Source: Mactra quadrangularis
Lineage: Eukaryota > Mollusca > Bivalvia > Venerida > Mactridae
Reading direction: 5' to 3'
Assembly: GCA_025267735.1 (NCBI GenBank)
Contig: CM046307.1
Coordinates: forward strand, 37,253,231-37,317,230
Length of the DNA: 64,000 nt
The notes under the pieces were generated by a model. That model did no database searches, had not been told where the DNA came from, and saw only the letters and a program-made list of their open reading frames with translations. The position numbers and the translations under genes were made by a program. Positions 23,861-35,962 of the stretch are shown here, one piece after another. Numbering within the stretch: the first letter of the stretch is position 1; every line of letters begins with the position of its first letter.

Positions 23861-24499
23861 AAATTGGCAAATTAAAAGTAATGAAATTACAATATTCAGC
23901 AAGAAATTAATATCATTACATGCTCATGATTTGTCTGTATGACATTTATTATGAATGAGCTGTAGAGAACCTATCATTGACAACGTTTATCATTGAATTT
24001 CTGCTTTTGATCACAAGTAATGCAGAACGAAAATAATGAAAAATTATGTATCTCAAAGCTTGTACAAAGGTTAATTTTTTTGGATGACACTATATGGATT
24101 GGAAAACAAGAACCGGTTGAATTGGGTGATGCTCCCCGAGATTTTGGACAAAGGAAAGTATTCAAATATTAACCATAGGCAAAAACTCCAAAATTAGGCA
24201 AGGCAAAGTTATGGGTTTTTTGCACTGCCCTTCTATTCAATAAGATCTATCTATCTATAAAGTTTCATAATTATACCTCTTATAGTTTCAGCGTTATGTC
24301 CTGAGCACGAGTCAAAAAGTAAAAATAAACAAAGGGTAATAACCTCAAAATAAAGCAATATGGTTCATTAACAATGCACTTCTACCCAATGAGATCTATC
24401 TACCTACATCTGTAGAAAATCGACCAACAATTGATGGTCCCATATATCCCCATAGAAGTTTCATGTTGATATCTCTTATACTTATGTCCCGGACAATTG

Positions 24500-25330
24500 T
24501 TTGTTTGGGTTTTACGGCGCACCAACACAAAAAGGTTATATCGCGCGGAATGCATACAATGCTACTATTAATTCAAACGATATTAATGAAGTAAATCTCT
24601 ATATTTCTTATCATCTACATTTATTTCCTTCAAAAAGTTAAGTATTGCTTATGATGGTACAGACTCAAAAATTTCTTTAAGTGAGTTAAGTTTAAAATGT
24701 TTGTCACGGATGTCTTTTAGATCCCGACAGTCTAGGAGGACGTGTTTGACATTAAAATGCTCGTCACAGGGTATAAATTTAGGTGCTTCCTCTCTTTTGA
24801 GAAGGTATGAATGTGTTAATCTGATATGACCAATTCTACATCGCGAAATCATTATTTGATCTCGGGATTAGAAAATATAATTGACGAAGATGAATCAAGG
24901 GTTGGCTTTATGTCATGTTACTTATTAAAAATTGCATTCTCCCACATTGTTGGATATTTGAAGTCACTGCTTGATAATTTGATATCTACTGGTTGAAGGT
25001 TTAAAGATTCTTCAGCTAAAATATCAACTTTTTCATTTCCTTGTGTACCAATATGGCTTGGTATCCAGCAGAGGTGTACTATTTTAGATTTTAAATTTCA
25101 TGTAATTTCAGTTCGATACATTTGAAGAATCTGAAAAAAAAGACAACATTGTTATCAATACTATTTGATATATGTGTTAAAGCAATATCTATTGCTTTGA
25201 CTTCGGCTGTAAATGTGTATGCCTGGCCATGCAGTCGCATTCTGGCAACAAAAGAATTTCCATATGCAGTGCAACCAACTTTGTTACCATCTTTTGAGCC
25301 GTCAGTAAATGTGTACAATCTTTATATTTT
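24500..25330 (-). pseudogene. 3' fragment of a non-LTR retrotransposon (RNase H domain plus 3' tail), decayed
   Basis: On the minus strand 25318-25091 encodes an RNase H start (FTDGSK, with the catalytic Asp, and TAEVKAIDIAL with the Glu). About 25085-24905 encodes CWIPSHIGTQGNEKVDILAE, the signature WxPSHxGxxGNExxD end of RNase H. 24852-24649 encodes a CRIGHIRLTHSYLL...CDEHFNVKHVLLDC segment, the usual zinc-knuckle tail after RNase H in I/Jockey-type LINEs. The blocks are in different frames with stops between them. The 3' end has GGTGCGCCGTAAAACCCAAA then CAAACAA, a familiar LINE tail. The reverse transcriptase part is absent (5' truncation). Confidence 0.9.
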
Positions 25331-25384
25331 TCTAAGATGTTTACGAATTCCGATTTTCAAAAAGGCCATCTCATTGCCTTAACG

Positions 25385-27439
25385 ATCGTATATTTGTTTA
25401 TTAGATTAGATTATCCGCAGCGAATGGCCGAGGTGTTCAGAATGTATCGTTACGGAACGTTTTGGAACGTTTAGAGTAATTGAACAGGCGTCAGGACCTT
25501 TGAATGACATACGTTGACCTATTTACCTTTTTACGACTTTTGCATAGTCCACACATTTTCTGTTTGAATAGGTATTACATGACATTAAACATTTTCCATC
25601 TAAACATATATTTTTCAAGCACTTATAGGTCAAATATAGTATAAATTTAACCAAGGATGAAATTTCGAAAAAAAAAAATAATGCAGACGACATTAATTGC
25701 ACCATCATACATTGGTTTATTAGTGACATATCCTTAAATAATTTATATTTTGTAAGGAAATATGGAGATAAAATATTTTCAATCTCTTGAATTCAAAAGT
25801 CAATGATTAAAATTAAAACATTAGACCACGATTTTTCAGGTTGAATTTGAACGTGAAATTAATTCCAATTATAAATTCTTGTATAAAAATATTATTAAAA
25901 GGTTGCAGGTAATATGATAGTTGATCAATCAGGAACAATAATGTTGTGGTTAACCTAATAATGAGCATCACTCTCTCAACAAGGAACTAAATCTAATGTC
26001 ATGACTAAATATAATATATTGTCGATTCAGCTTTTGTACATATGAATACTGTAAATAGGGTTGCAATTATTCAAGCGAGTATGATACCATACCAGTCACG
26101 ATACAGTACAGTCTAGTAGCGATTTAACGAAAGTGAAAAATAAGTAAGAGGGGTACCTAAAATTTGCTAAGCATCAAACAAGTGCCGAATTGAAATTGAA
26201 TGACTTTTGTTGAGTTCTGTGTTCCCATTTGAACTCCTCGGCCTTTTGCTTCAAATAACCTCGGACATATATGTATTTAGACGTCATTTTGGAACTACCG
26301 GTGTTGAAGTAAACAAATACGAGGTCGTTTAGGCAATTAGTGATGTTTCTTTTTTAGTCCGTAAATTTAAAATAGCACAGTTTAATGTTTGAACAATATT
26401 TAGTTCAATATATAAGTTATAACATATGTTTTGACAAAGATCTGTGTGTATACTACAAGAACTATTTTGCAACCGTTACGTGCTTCGCCTGTGCTTCGCC
26501 TCGCGTAGGTAGTAAATTCTCAAGCTGCCAGGGTAGACCCCCCACGAATCCTTCCGAGATTATTCATTCATGAAAGGTCGAGGTGTTCCGAATGAGAAAC
26601 TGTATGTCTATTATCACTGTGAGCGTGTCGATTGTTATGTTTACTCTGATAGGTCATCAAGACATTTAGTGCAATTTGTGAGAGAGTTGAAGTATGACAT
26701 GATGTCAACTACATTGTGTCAAAACAAGTGTTGTTTAAATGGTATTATAAATAAAACCACCAACTATCAAATTATAACAATTCGGTTAAGTAAATTTTAG
26801 AACTTTGTCATGTATGAGGCCTGTCTAAAATGCTAGCGTTTCGTAACGCTACGTAGCGATTTCCTTTGATACGGTCTGCTATGAAGTATCAAATTAAATC
26901 ACTAGTTAACGATACTTAGCGATACTTCTTTATTGTTACTTACATAATTATTTCGTCGGTGCAGTTTAAATTAATTAGTACGATGATGATTGATAGATAT
27001 ATTTTCATTTGTTTCCATTCTGAATTTGGTTTTGTCAAAGTCGCCAAGTTGCATTTGCTAGCTTGAATGAAGCAATCCCGCTCCGTAGAACTAGTATTCT
27101 ACAAAAAACGCGCTTTCAAAAAAGCGTCACAAAACGACTTCCTTTCGGAACGAGCCCCAAGTACAATGATGTCGATGATACATTAGTATACTGTTTATAT
27201 GTTTGTTCTATACCCAAGCTGTTCTATTTGTATTATAGACAGTTTAAATTTAATTCGGGTATGTGTTGTACCACCGTTTTGTTATGGGTATAGATTACCA
27301 GGGTTCGTCCTCTCCAAAAATGCATTATGTGCAAACCCTTGGCTAGAAGTATGTAGAAAGATATTGCGTCGAAACTCTGTCAGTCTCCTTGATTTCCCAG
27401 CAGTGTTGATCACCCTCACTATTTCTTAACCAGACTTAG
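25385..27439. other. Intergenic with fragments of CATTCGGAAC-type inverted-repeat elements
   Basis: Half-ends of the families at 13201 and 42711 are visible: GGCCGAGGTGTTCAGAATGT near 25428; TTTGAACTCCTCGGCC near 26230 with CGGACATATA; AACTACCGGTGTTGAAGTAA near 26294; GGTCGAGGTGTTCCGAATGA near 26577. No complete pair with a target duplication could be assembled. A run of short frames across 26385-27429 has no recognisable protein. Confidence 0.6.
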
Positions 27440-27900
27440 TGCTGGGTCACTGGAAGTTCATATGGGAAAACTTTGTCCGGGCAATAACTCAACAACGGCT
27501 GTATCTAGATTCACTTTGCTGTGAATAGCCCTTGTGCCAAGAATGTGACCTATTGGTTCTAAGGCCCCCGTGTCAAAGGTCAAGGTCATTGTCACTTCAT
27601 ATGGACAACCTTTGGACCATAACTCAACCACTGCTGTTCCTAGATTCACAAAATTTAACTTGTTAATAGCCCTTGGGCCATTGATGTGACCTATTGATTC
27701 TGAGGCCCCGAGAACAAAGGTTAAGGTCGCTAGGACTTCATATGGGAAAACTTGTCAGGATAATGAGTCGACAATGGCTGTTACAAAGTATACCAAATTT
27801 TAGTTGTAGAAAGCCCTTGGGCCATAGATGTGACCTATTGATTCTAAGGCCCCGGGGTCAAAGGTCAAGGTCACTGGACTTTATATGAAAAAACTTTACT
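27440..27900. repeat. Tandem repeat, three ~150-bp units with GTCAAAGGTCAAGGTCA
   Basis: ATGTGACCTATTG.TTCT.AGGCCCC followed by GTCAAAGGTCAAGGTCA recurs at about 27544, 27685 and 27830, with TTCATATGGGAAAACTT and GCCCTTGGGCCAT between. This repeat type is widespread in mollusc DNA. Frames across it are incidental. Confidence 0.88.
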
Positions 27901-29381
27901 GTTGATAGCCCTCCATCTCCTACAGTCTGTGGGTTGGAGAGCACACGGGCGTATAATACCCAGCCAAACGGAGCTCTTGATTAAAAATGGTGGTAGAATA
28001 TTGATAGATTGTGGCGTCGACTTTGTACAGAATACGTTATACTGCCTCTTTCAAATAAATATCGAGACAAGTTTACTTGGTACACAGCTTAACATAGCAC
28101 ACAATTCTAATGATGAACAACCGCATGCAAAGGTCATTCACTTATTTCAATATACAATAATGCCGTGGGCTTGGTCGCTTTATTGACAAACACAACACAT
28201 ATTGAGTACATTTCTGAATGCGTTTATATAAACAATATGTGAAACTCGTATTCTTTCCACTATATTGCACCAGTTGGCCCTCTTTGATGTGGTACGTTGT
28301 GTGGCGTAGCGGTAAGCTTCACCTGCATGTTGCCACACTGGTGTGTATATCATGTCTCTGTATCGTAAACAACAACATTAATTCACACTGTTAATATGCT
28401 TGTGATATTTAATAGTTAGTGGTCGGTATAGTTTTACAATGGTACTTTATGCAAGTTCATTATCTATTATAGTACATTGTAATACGGTAAAATTCAAAAT
28501 TTTCAAGTTCATTACTCTCGTGTTTGAGCAGCCCAAACTGCGCCATGTTTCTACTTCGATCTTCGAGAGCTTACTGACGAAATCAATCCAACCCTTTCAA
28601 TTCGTATGTGCACCATATGTCAATATGATTAAATACACTAAATAGACAAGTTTACTCTATTACGTAACATTCGTAAATTTTAATTTCAAAGATACATACA
28701 CTTAAAACATAAACCAGCTATTATCCCATAATTCTTGCCATTTTGAAAAGTGAAATGTCGAAAAATGAACTTACTGTAAACATTTAATATTTAACATAAT
28801 TGCAAAGTTCAAACCTTTGTGGTCTTAAAACAAAAATATAACGCGCACCATTCTAACACTGAGAAAGATATACGAGTTCAAAAACTATTGGTCAACTCCT
28901 ACGTTACGGAACATAGAATCATGAGTACAATTACTTAATAACTAGTTTTAAAATGAAAATCTTTATTTCTGTCCATGTAAGTATGGAATATCATTCAATG
29001 GCGAGTAGTGAGACAAATTTAAGCAAACTATTTCGCAATATATACATGCTTGTCAGAATAGCGCAAGCAGAATTCATGATCATTTTTGTTGATAAGATAA
29101 GATAAGATAACACAATTACCATTACAAGCACGATTTACCTAGAAATGGTGATATCCATCATGCTAATTTTGTTAAAATAAATTACACACATTTTATTTTC
29201 AATACTGCCTACCCCTGAAATGGATTGTCTCATTTTTAATGTTTACTCAAATACATTTTTTGTACGTACTAGTTATAACGGACGCATTAAAAATTACGGA
29301 TCCCCTAAACTGACCTTTCGAAATAATTGTTACGTTTGTAAAAATTAATTTATTTCATTTTCGAAAAGTTTAAACGAAATA
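27901..29381. other. Intergenic, mostly unrecognised
   Basis: Contains (GATAA)n at about 29090-29110 and a 65-bp block at 29181-29245 (minus strand) that recurs at 48713-48822 and 53789-53898 (shared GGCAGTATTGAAAATAAAA). A tRNA-like phrase GTGTGGCGTAGCGGTAAGC near 28299 is too short to call. No gene seen. Confidence 0.55.
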
Positions 29382-29763
29382 CATTACCCACCAAATAGTT
29401 GGAGACATTTTCACTTTGTAGGCCTACTGAATAGCTTTTATCTATAATTGATGACTTTATTTTGATATGCATATCAAAAAGCGTGCTTTTTTGTAATCAT
29501 TATTATTGTACCTTGGACTACAAAAATAGCATAAAAGATATGTTATGGGAATCTGGAAAATAATTACAATAATCATGGATTTGGAGGCTTTAGAATATCA
29601 GATGCTGAATCTTGTTGATATGTTGCATTACTGAAATTTGTTTTCATTTTATCACAAACCATACTTAAAAACATTTAAAACAATGATTCAACAAAAATAA
29701 CCATCAACATTTAAGAATTGTAGTAAATTCTTATGTTTCCAAACGTTTGGTGGGTACGTACTG
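29382..29763. mobile_element. Mariner-like MITE, CCCACCAAAAGTTT family copy 2
   Basis: CATTACCCACCAAATAGTTG opens, and CGTTTGGTGGGTACGTACTG closes the element, flanked by TA at both tips. It is reversed relative to the copy at 15590-15930. Confidence 0.85.
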
Positions 29764-29850
29764 TATCTGTGAAAATAAAGAATAGTTTTCAAAACGTCAC
29801 TTTAGGGCTCCGTAAAAACTCAACGTATTTAAGTACTTGTATGTATTCCT

Positions 29851-30260
29851 GCCCTGCGTTCAGTAAGCATTTAACGTTAGCCAATCACCGTTACCGTTAT
29901 GAACGGTTAATTGAACGATCCGTTGAAGTGCGAACGTTTAAAGATGGCGGACAAGAGAGTCGTTACTTCTATTTTATCAGAAGAATTCGGAGAGGAGGAC
30001 TTGTTTTCTTGTTTACTTGTTTTTGTAAATGTATTGATCTAAATCAACGGGAGTAACACCGCCGACTTCGTCGCAATGGCAGTTACTAATTTGCAAAATG
30101 TACTGGAACTATTTTGTTTCAGGTTGTTTCATACTCGCGTACTATATACTTAAACCGTTAGCTGTTGGCCTTAAACGTTTTCCGCTAACAGGCCGTTCAA
30201 TAATGGCTGTTAGCGAACGTTACGGAACGTTACGAAACGTTCGCGTTAACTGAACGCCCT
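29851..30260 (+). mobile_element. Inverted-repeat element with a short start-codon exon-like ORF
   Basis: The left end CCCTGCGTTCAGTAA and the right end, finishing GCGTTAACTGAACGCCCT, are an imperfect inverse pair. The sub-terminal text is rich in AACGTTACGGAACGTTACG. At 29944 ATGGCGGACAAGAGAG opens a 32-codon frame (MADKRVVTSILSEEFGEEDL) that ends at TAA 30040. An acidic MAD.. start before a GT (GTAAATG at about 30025) resembles the first exon of PIF/Harbinger-type transposon genes, but this is weak. Internal deletion of an autonomous element is the likeliest origin. Confidence 0.5.
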
Positions 30261-30571
30261 ACTGTTCTAATGTCAGAGCTGATTACTTCATTGACGTTAT
30301 ATTGTATGTAAAGGGTCACTTACTAAAATGACGACACAGACAGTCATTAGCATAGCCTACACTGACAGAAATCATAATCTACGAAATGAAAACAAAAACT
30401 AGATATTCGTCGTGATCATTCTCCATTGAGACAAACAATGGAAAATAAAGTATTTTTCTGACCAGAATGATACAATGTACCCATGAGTTGGACCATCTTT
30501 TCAAGTATTTCCAATTAGATATGTTGGGTGGTAAATACATATATAGGGGAAATTTGTTTATTTCGATGCAA

Positions 30572-30678
30572 GATCGATTTTTATTTCACAAGTAAGCTCA
30601 GGATGCAATATTTTCACGAGTGGCGTAGCCACTCGTGAAAATATAATATCCTTAGCTCACGAGTGAAATAAATAGATC
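30572..30678. repeat. Foldback with ~50-bp arms, tip GGCGTAGCC
   Basis: GATCGATTTTTATTTCACAA... pairs with ...GAGTGAAATAAATAGATC; the innermost arms TATTTTCACGAGTGGC / GCCACTCGTGAAAATA are perfect with a 3-base tip. A decayed relative lies at about 33966-34084. Confidence 0.85.
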
Positions 30679-30931
30679 TTTTCTGTTTATTATATGCTTA
30701 CAACTGGCGGTATGCCTCCAGAACGGGGCATCCATACAGTGAAAATAACAAATTCATTTTAACAGCTCGGAAAAGGCATCAAGTTGTCTTCAAAAATAGA
30801 TAATATCTCCAGGATTAATCTATTTACAAACTTTTGGTACACCAATGCATAAGATTTACTTAACTTTACCTTTTTGTTTTCTTTCTTGATTCATTTGTTT
30901 TTTCTAGTATTGCTAATTTTCATTCAATAGC

Positions 30932-31060
30932 AGCTAGTGGTGCATACATTAATCCCTCTTATTTAAATACTCGGATACATGTTTTTATTGATAGAAAGTG
31001 CATGTATGAAAGTTCTGCGAGTATTTAAATCTATAGGGTTAATGTTTGCACCACCGACTG
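30932..31060. mobile_element. Small foldback MITE with AGTGGTGCATACATTAA ends
   Basis: AGTGGTGCATACATTAATCC at 30936 is inverse to AGGGTTAATGTTTGCACCAC ending near 31055, with TTTAAATACTCG / CGAGTATTTAAA further in. A second copy at 32791-33388 has been split by a hAT-like element. Confidence 0.8.
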
Positions 31061-31752
31061 TTGATTAACATTCACCAATAGGTAAATTTGAACACTTTAG
31101 CCGGATGCTAAACAAATAATCAATTTGGTTTGGCTTTAAGATAGCGTTTAGTTAAAATGTTCATTACGAGTTGACACTTAATATATTTAAGGCCAGACGA
31201 CACAATCCATATATTATAATTAAATTTGAAATTCTTTAAAACAATAGTTCTAACATTTAAATAGTTGTAATGAGATATCAATTACGTGTTCACAACAATC
31301 ATTTCAATGAAATGATCGGTCAAATTGGAGTAAGTTTTTAGACATAAGAACTTTTTTCATTTTCATAAATCAGTATTCAACATTCTTAAAAGACAGTTTT
31401 TGATATTCGTGGCTTGATTTGATATCATTTAAATATTTCTGATATTATAAATATTGATAAATTTTAATTATTTTTACTAAAAACAGCCAAGATTGAAACA
31501 CTATCTGACAGATTGTGATATTTAGTATAATTTGGGGCATATGTGTTAGAGAACTTTTGAGGTTAAAGACCACTCCAATTTAAGTGTTGTTTCAAGTGAA
31601 GTAAACACACAAGGACTCATTTGTCTTTCGCAGTGTATAAAGTCTGTAGGTTTTTAACTGATGCTGTTCCTGATATGCTTTCGCTCTCTTTTTTCAGCAA
31701 TACATTACATGTAGTTCCCAATTATTCATATTCATTTAGAATTTTATATAAG

Positions 31753-31822
31753 GCAATCTCATTTGGTAGCGTGTCTGACTGACAATCTGCAGCCGTCGGT
31801 TCGATTTCCATTCTCCTAGACA
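31753..31822 (+). pseudogene. tRNA-like relic
   Basis: AATCTCATTTGGTAGCGTGT resembles an A box, and CGGTTCGATTTCCATTC a B box about 45 bases later, correct spacing for a tRNA or SINE head. Acceptor stems do not pair convincingly, so it is a relic, not a functional tRNA gene. Confidence 0.45.
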
Positions 31823-32073
31823 AATGTTACCAACCGCTGCTGAACGAACGTTGATAGTACCGTCTAAAAGCTATGAGATCTTAGACTTTTCCGGGCTGAT
31901 AAGAAGGTTAGATTTCGAGGCGATAAAATCGAAAACTGCCAAAGTGACACGGAAAAAAGAAACAACCTTATCCACACACTTCGTTTGGTGTCATTCATAG
32001 CATTACTTGACTGTCCTATATTCTTTAACGAAATGAAATGTTTTTTATCAAGAGAAAGTATATCAATCATTAT

Positions 32074-32447
32074 TAGCGCTGCTGTCAGTATCCGAGTACT
32101 CGGATACTCGCGATTCAGACCTGAAAATCGAGTACGAATATTCGTCACACGTGTCCGAAATCGTCGGATCGCGATCTATTTTTTTTTAAACAATTAGCTT
32201 ACGCGCCGCATTACTAATGTTAACTCAAAAATTTGATTGATACACATTTGAACAAAAATGATTTCACTGAAAATGCCCATTTAACGTCTGGTAATAGTAA
32301 TGTTTGGAGTACATAGTTTTCCATTTAGTAAAAGCTAATGTAATTCATCGCTTATTTTTGTTATTACGTAAAATTCGATTTGTGAATCGCTACACATGAA
32401 TCGTGGTTCGGATCGGATCGCCACTTGCTCAACGATCCACAACCCTA
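32074..32447. mobile_element. hAT-like element, family H1 copy 2
   Basis: It starts TAGCGCTGCTGTCAGTATCC and ends AACGATCCACAACCCTA, flanked by ATCATTAT / ATCATTGA (six of eight identical). It shares GAGTACTCGGAT.CTCGCGAT and TTCGGATCGGATCGCCAC with the copy at 11294-11748. Confidence 0.85.
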
Positions 32448-32790
32448 ATCATTGAAGAAAATGATACACTACCGTGTTACATCACCTAATTTCTTGGCCT
32501 ACTTCTGTTTCGGGAGTTTTTGAGGACTCATACAAGTTTACTGCATATGTAATAAAATAACCTCACTAGGGACGGACACTTTTAAAATGATATATGTATG
32601 TAAAAATCTCATGTTTGTTTTAAGTACAATACAAAATCAACACTTGTCGGAATTGTTACACGTCTCGTTTATGTTTAGATTCAATTGTCTTCATCTTCAG
32701 TTTCATTTCGGCACGCCATGTCCGCTTAGCTAGTATGTCGTTCAAAAAACAGCCAAAGCCTCGTACATATTGATAAAATTGTATTCAATT

Positions 32791-33388
32791 GCTAGTGGCG
32801 GATGCATTAACTCCGATAATTTAAATACTCACTGCAGTATTTAGGGGTGTAACGGTTTACCGATATACCGGTTAATATTGCAATACGATTTCTAACGGGT
32901 TTTAACCGGTTCGTTTTTCCTTGAACCGGTTTTTAAAGTTATATGTCACACTGTTTGTTTTATCATAGTCTGAAAGTTGAATGTTTAAATAAAAGTAATT
33001 TAAATGTATTAAAGACTTGAAATAATCTTATTGTGCTTTAAAAGTTTAAACATTTAGTCGATTGAGAGAAAAAATATTTTCAAAAGTCCGTTTCAAAACA
33101 TGCATTTTTCTAGTAATTCAAATATTTGAATAAAAGATCGTTTGAAAAATACACAAATGTATGTTGTGCTGATCCAATTAGGATGATGAACTAGATAATA
33201 ATTCAAGATTTGCATGTCTATACGCAAAAAGCGGTTCGTATTGCAATATATTTCAATACAGGTTTTGCATATTGCAATATATTGCAATACGGTTTTTACC
33301 GTATTGTTACACCCCTAGCAGTATTTCTGTTTTTACTATCGACAATTGCTTTCTCAAATCAGAGGGTTAATGTATGCGCCACTGACAG
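32791..33388. mobile_element. Foldback MITE (copy of 30932-31060) split by a hAT-like insertion
   Basis: The left half (TAGTGGCGGATGCATTAA, AATTTAAATACTCACT) and the right half (AGAGGGTTAATGTATGCGCC, ACTGACAG) together resemble the element at 30932-31060. Between them sits the complete element at 32842-33317 with its own duplication. Confidence 0.8.
32842..33317. mobile_element. hAT-like element with perfect 8-bp duplication, nested in a MITE
   Basis: The ends TAGGGGTGTAACGGTTTACC and TACCGTATTGTTACACCCCTA are inverted. GCAGTATT occurs directly on both sides (32834-32841 and 33318-33325). Repeated ACCGGTT and TTGCAATA motifs occupy the sub-terminal regions. A related, shorter copy is at about 38404-38754. 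Confidence 0.92.
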
Positions 33389-33463
33389 TTAAATAAAATG
33401 TGTCATCTCCATGGAACACACACAATAATAAGTTAAGCCTAGCCTTAAACCATTTGTATGACC

Positions 33464-33471
33464 TTATAAAG
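33464..33471 (+). promoter_or_regulatory. Candidate TATA box of the TGF-beta ligand gene
   Basis: TTATAAAG lies 149 bp upstream of the initiator ATG, a plausible position for a core promoter with a short leader. An upstream ATG exists in the presumed leader near 33533. No other core element stands out. Confidence 0.35.
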
Positions 33472-33619
33472 AGAAACCTAGAGAGGACGAGTATATATCA
33501 ATAGCTGCATTCCATGTAACAAGATCCAGTCAATGTTTGTTCTGGAATACAAAATGGTACAGTTATACGGTTAGAACATTTTCACCACACTTTACATTAT
33601 TGTTATCAATATAATTAAC

Positions 33620-33890
33620 ATGTATAAGAAGACGATATATCTATTCTTAGTTATTATTCTTGGAACTGTGTCTGATGTGTTTTCTTATAATTTTGTTGAA
33701 CACGAAGGTGGTTTAGAAGCTTCCAGGTATTTTAGTCATTTACCACACGAAAGAGATAAAGTTGTTAAACGACGTAAGAATATTGTGAACTATATAAGAG
33801 ATGTATATGATGAATTTGCAGTGGAAAATGAATTATCTTATCAATGTGATGAACGTAATCCTTCCTTACAGACTTTACGAGGACATTTTG
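33620..33890 (+). CDS. TGF-beta family ligand, exon 1: signal peptide and start of propeptide
   Basis: The ATG is followed by a typical secretion signal (MYKKTIYLFLVIILGTVSDV, hydrophobic core residues 5-16, cleavage likely after FS at about residue 22). Then comes a charged helix-forming propeptide segment (RYFSHLPHERDKVVKRRKNI, VNYIRDVYDEFAVENELSY). This resembles the first helix of TGF-beta propeptides. The exon ends CATTTTG at the strong donor GTACGT, leaving one base of a split codon. One cysteine is present (YQCDE). The start is chosen because it is the only ATG giving a signal peptide. Confidence 0.85.
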
Positions 33891-33965
33891 GTACGTATTG
33901 ATTTTTTTTTGCCATCATTCAATTGAACTTCAATAAATACAATATAGAAGATATTCGTAGACTTC

Positions 33966-34084
33966 GGAGTAAAATCAATTTTTATTTCACCAAATGAGCT
34001 CAGAAAACATAATTTCAATACTTGCGTAGTCATGCGTGAAAACGTCATTACTGAGAAAACTAGTTGAAATAAGAATTTACTCCA
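33966..34084. repeat. Decayed foldback related to 30572-30678
   Basis: GGAGTAAAATCAATTTTTAT and the inverse AAGAATTTACTCC bound it. It shares TTTTATTTCACCAAATGAGC with the better copy. It lies 75 bp inside the first intron of the ligand gene. Confidence 0.6.
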
Positions 34085-35280
34085 ACATGGACGAAAAGTC
34101 TTGATTTTTTCGTGCTTTTTGCAGTGTTTTCTTAGAAAGTCTTGAATAAAGGTTTGTCGACGTCATTTTTCGTCTTAGATGACATCATGCTTCTCTAAAG
34201 TGGTGGCATGCTGCATTTATGATTTCATTACAATGAAAATATAACATTTTATATTTTCATCGTTTATATTCATCGAATTTCATCGCTAAGCTTCGGAAAT
34301 AGCGATCTTTTGACTCGCTATTTTGGTCATTCATGATTGCTACTAGATTTTTACTGCAATCATTTTAGGTTAGCTATAGTTAGTGTCGCATTCAATCGCT
34401 CTTGGTACAATAATACTTGTGAGTTTGTTCACTAGTAAATCTAAAACAAACGGTTATGTAATGGTCACACATTCAGTGACAGTGGCATTATATGAAAACA
34501 GGCTACAATGGTACTGGATGTGCAGCTTTCCTTACTGATAGCCTGAGCATGCTTCACAACCATAGACATTACGGATTATTAACAGAGAGTTTACGGACAC
34601 AGTCGGATTGAACACATCCGCTATTATCCGTACTATTTCCCCTCTGGCATTGATGTTTTTTTTATTCTAGCGCGAGGCATCTCTCTTTTTAAAAGATATG
34701 GTAAGCATTACCGCTTTGGACGAAAATTACGAACGTGAACTGGTGATCTGATTATTTTCAACCCAGAAATAAACGAAACCTACAGTTTTTGTAACGACAA
34801 AGCAAAATGTTCAGGCATCTCGAGATCTAGTGCACATTAGGCTTGCCCTTTTTTGTGCTATCCCTGGTGTTGGTGTGCTTGTCATGGTTAATTACAACAT
34901 GCTGTGATATATGTTAGTGTAATTATGCTATGTGTACACTATGCCAAATAAATATTATTATTATTATTATCACTTAATACCACGTTTCTAGACACATTTT
35001 AACAATAAAAAACAAACTTTTCCATTGTTGATACAAAGAATAACATCCGACACTGGCGGACAACCTGAATTTTCGTAAAACCAGAATGTGTCCTTACCAA
35101 ACGTTATTTGTTCCTGACAGTTAGTTGATTGGTCTACCAATGTTTTCTTGAGTTCTATCGTTCACAGACGATTGTATATGGTGTTTGCTTGTTTATTATT
35201 TCATTTACTGCTGTCAGGGGTTTAGGCATACATTTTTGCATTTTTTCTAAAATAAGTCAAGTCTTAAATATGTTCTGTGG
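34085..35280. other. Intron 1 of the ligand gene, nothing firm
   Basis: AT-rich intron sequence with a short (ATT)n tract at about 34950-34970 of the kind found at the tail of mollusc repeats. No exon-like segment found. Confidence 0.5.
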
Positions 35281-35504
35281 CTGTTGGTTGACAAATGTTA
35301 ATATAAATGTTTCAAATATTAAATCCGACACGACCCAAGATTTTAAGGGATGATGCTGTTGGTTGACAAATGTTAATATGAATGTTTCAAATATTAAATC
35401 CGACACGACCCAAGATTTTAAGGGATGATGCTGTTGGTTGACAAATGTTAATATGAATGTTTCAAATATTAAATCCGACACGACCCAAGATTTTAAGGGA
35501 TGAT
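35281..35504. repeat. Minisatellite: three near-identical 75-bp units
   Basis: The unit begins CTGTTGGTTGACAAATGTTA and ends GATTTTAAGGGATGATG. Three units at 35281, 35356 and 35431 differ by one or two bases. Since 75 is a multiple of three, a minus-strand open frame runs through, which is incidental. Confidence 0.95.
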
Positions 35505-35878
35505 ATGCAATTACTTCTTATTAGTGTGCATGGTCTGACAATGAAATATAACTGAACAAATATTATCAACATGAAACTGGACATAACATGTAACTACATC
35601 GAGGTTTGATCTGTGAAGTAGTGACTTTTTTCAACTAAGAAAATTCAGCATGCATTAATTCTGTGATCAATACTAAAGCTACACATTTACTGCTTGATGT
35701 TAAAACGGTACCCGAATATTTAACAGGAATTGTCAGAGTTGCTCCTTTTTTATTTGTTTATTTGAATATATAGCGTTGTTTGTTTTTTTGTCCTGACCAA
35801 ACCACTAAACGTAGTTTTTGTTTAACCTAAGTGACATGGTATGGCCGAGAAATCAAGCATTGGCGAATTTCAAAAACA

Positions 35879-35962
35879 ATATCGAGGGTTGCCCGCAAGA
35901 CAGTAGATAGTACATTGCATTAAAGAGCGAGTTAATACAGTCTTGCGGGCAACCCTCGATAT
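35879..35962. repeat. Foldback with perfect 23-bp arms
   Basis: ATATCGAGGGTTGCCCGCAA at 35879 and its exact inverse ending at 35962 form 23-bp arms, plus a few more paired bases, around a 38-base loop. It is a GC-rich arm in AT-rich surroundings and probably a very short MITE. Confidence 0.9.

Noticed and set aside
29733..30056. 107-codon frame at the mariner-like/Harbinger-like element junction
   Set aside because: It crosses the boundary of two different mobile elements, so it cannot be one protein; only the short ATGGCGGAC frame in another phase is worth noting.
35257..35481. Minus-strand 74-codon frame with a threefold repeated peptide
   Set aside because: It is the translation of a 75-bp minisatellite, a multiple of three; no splice or codon evidence of a gene.
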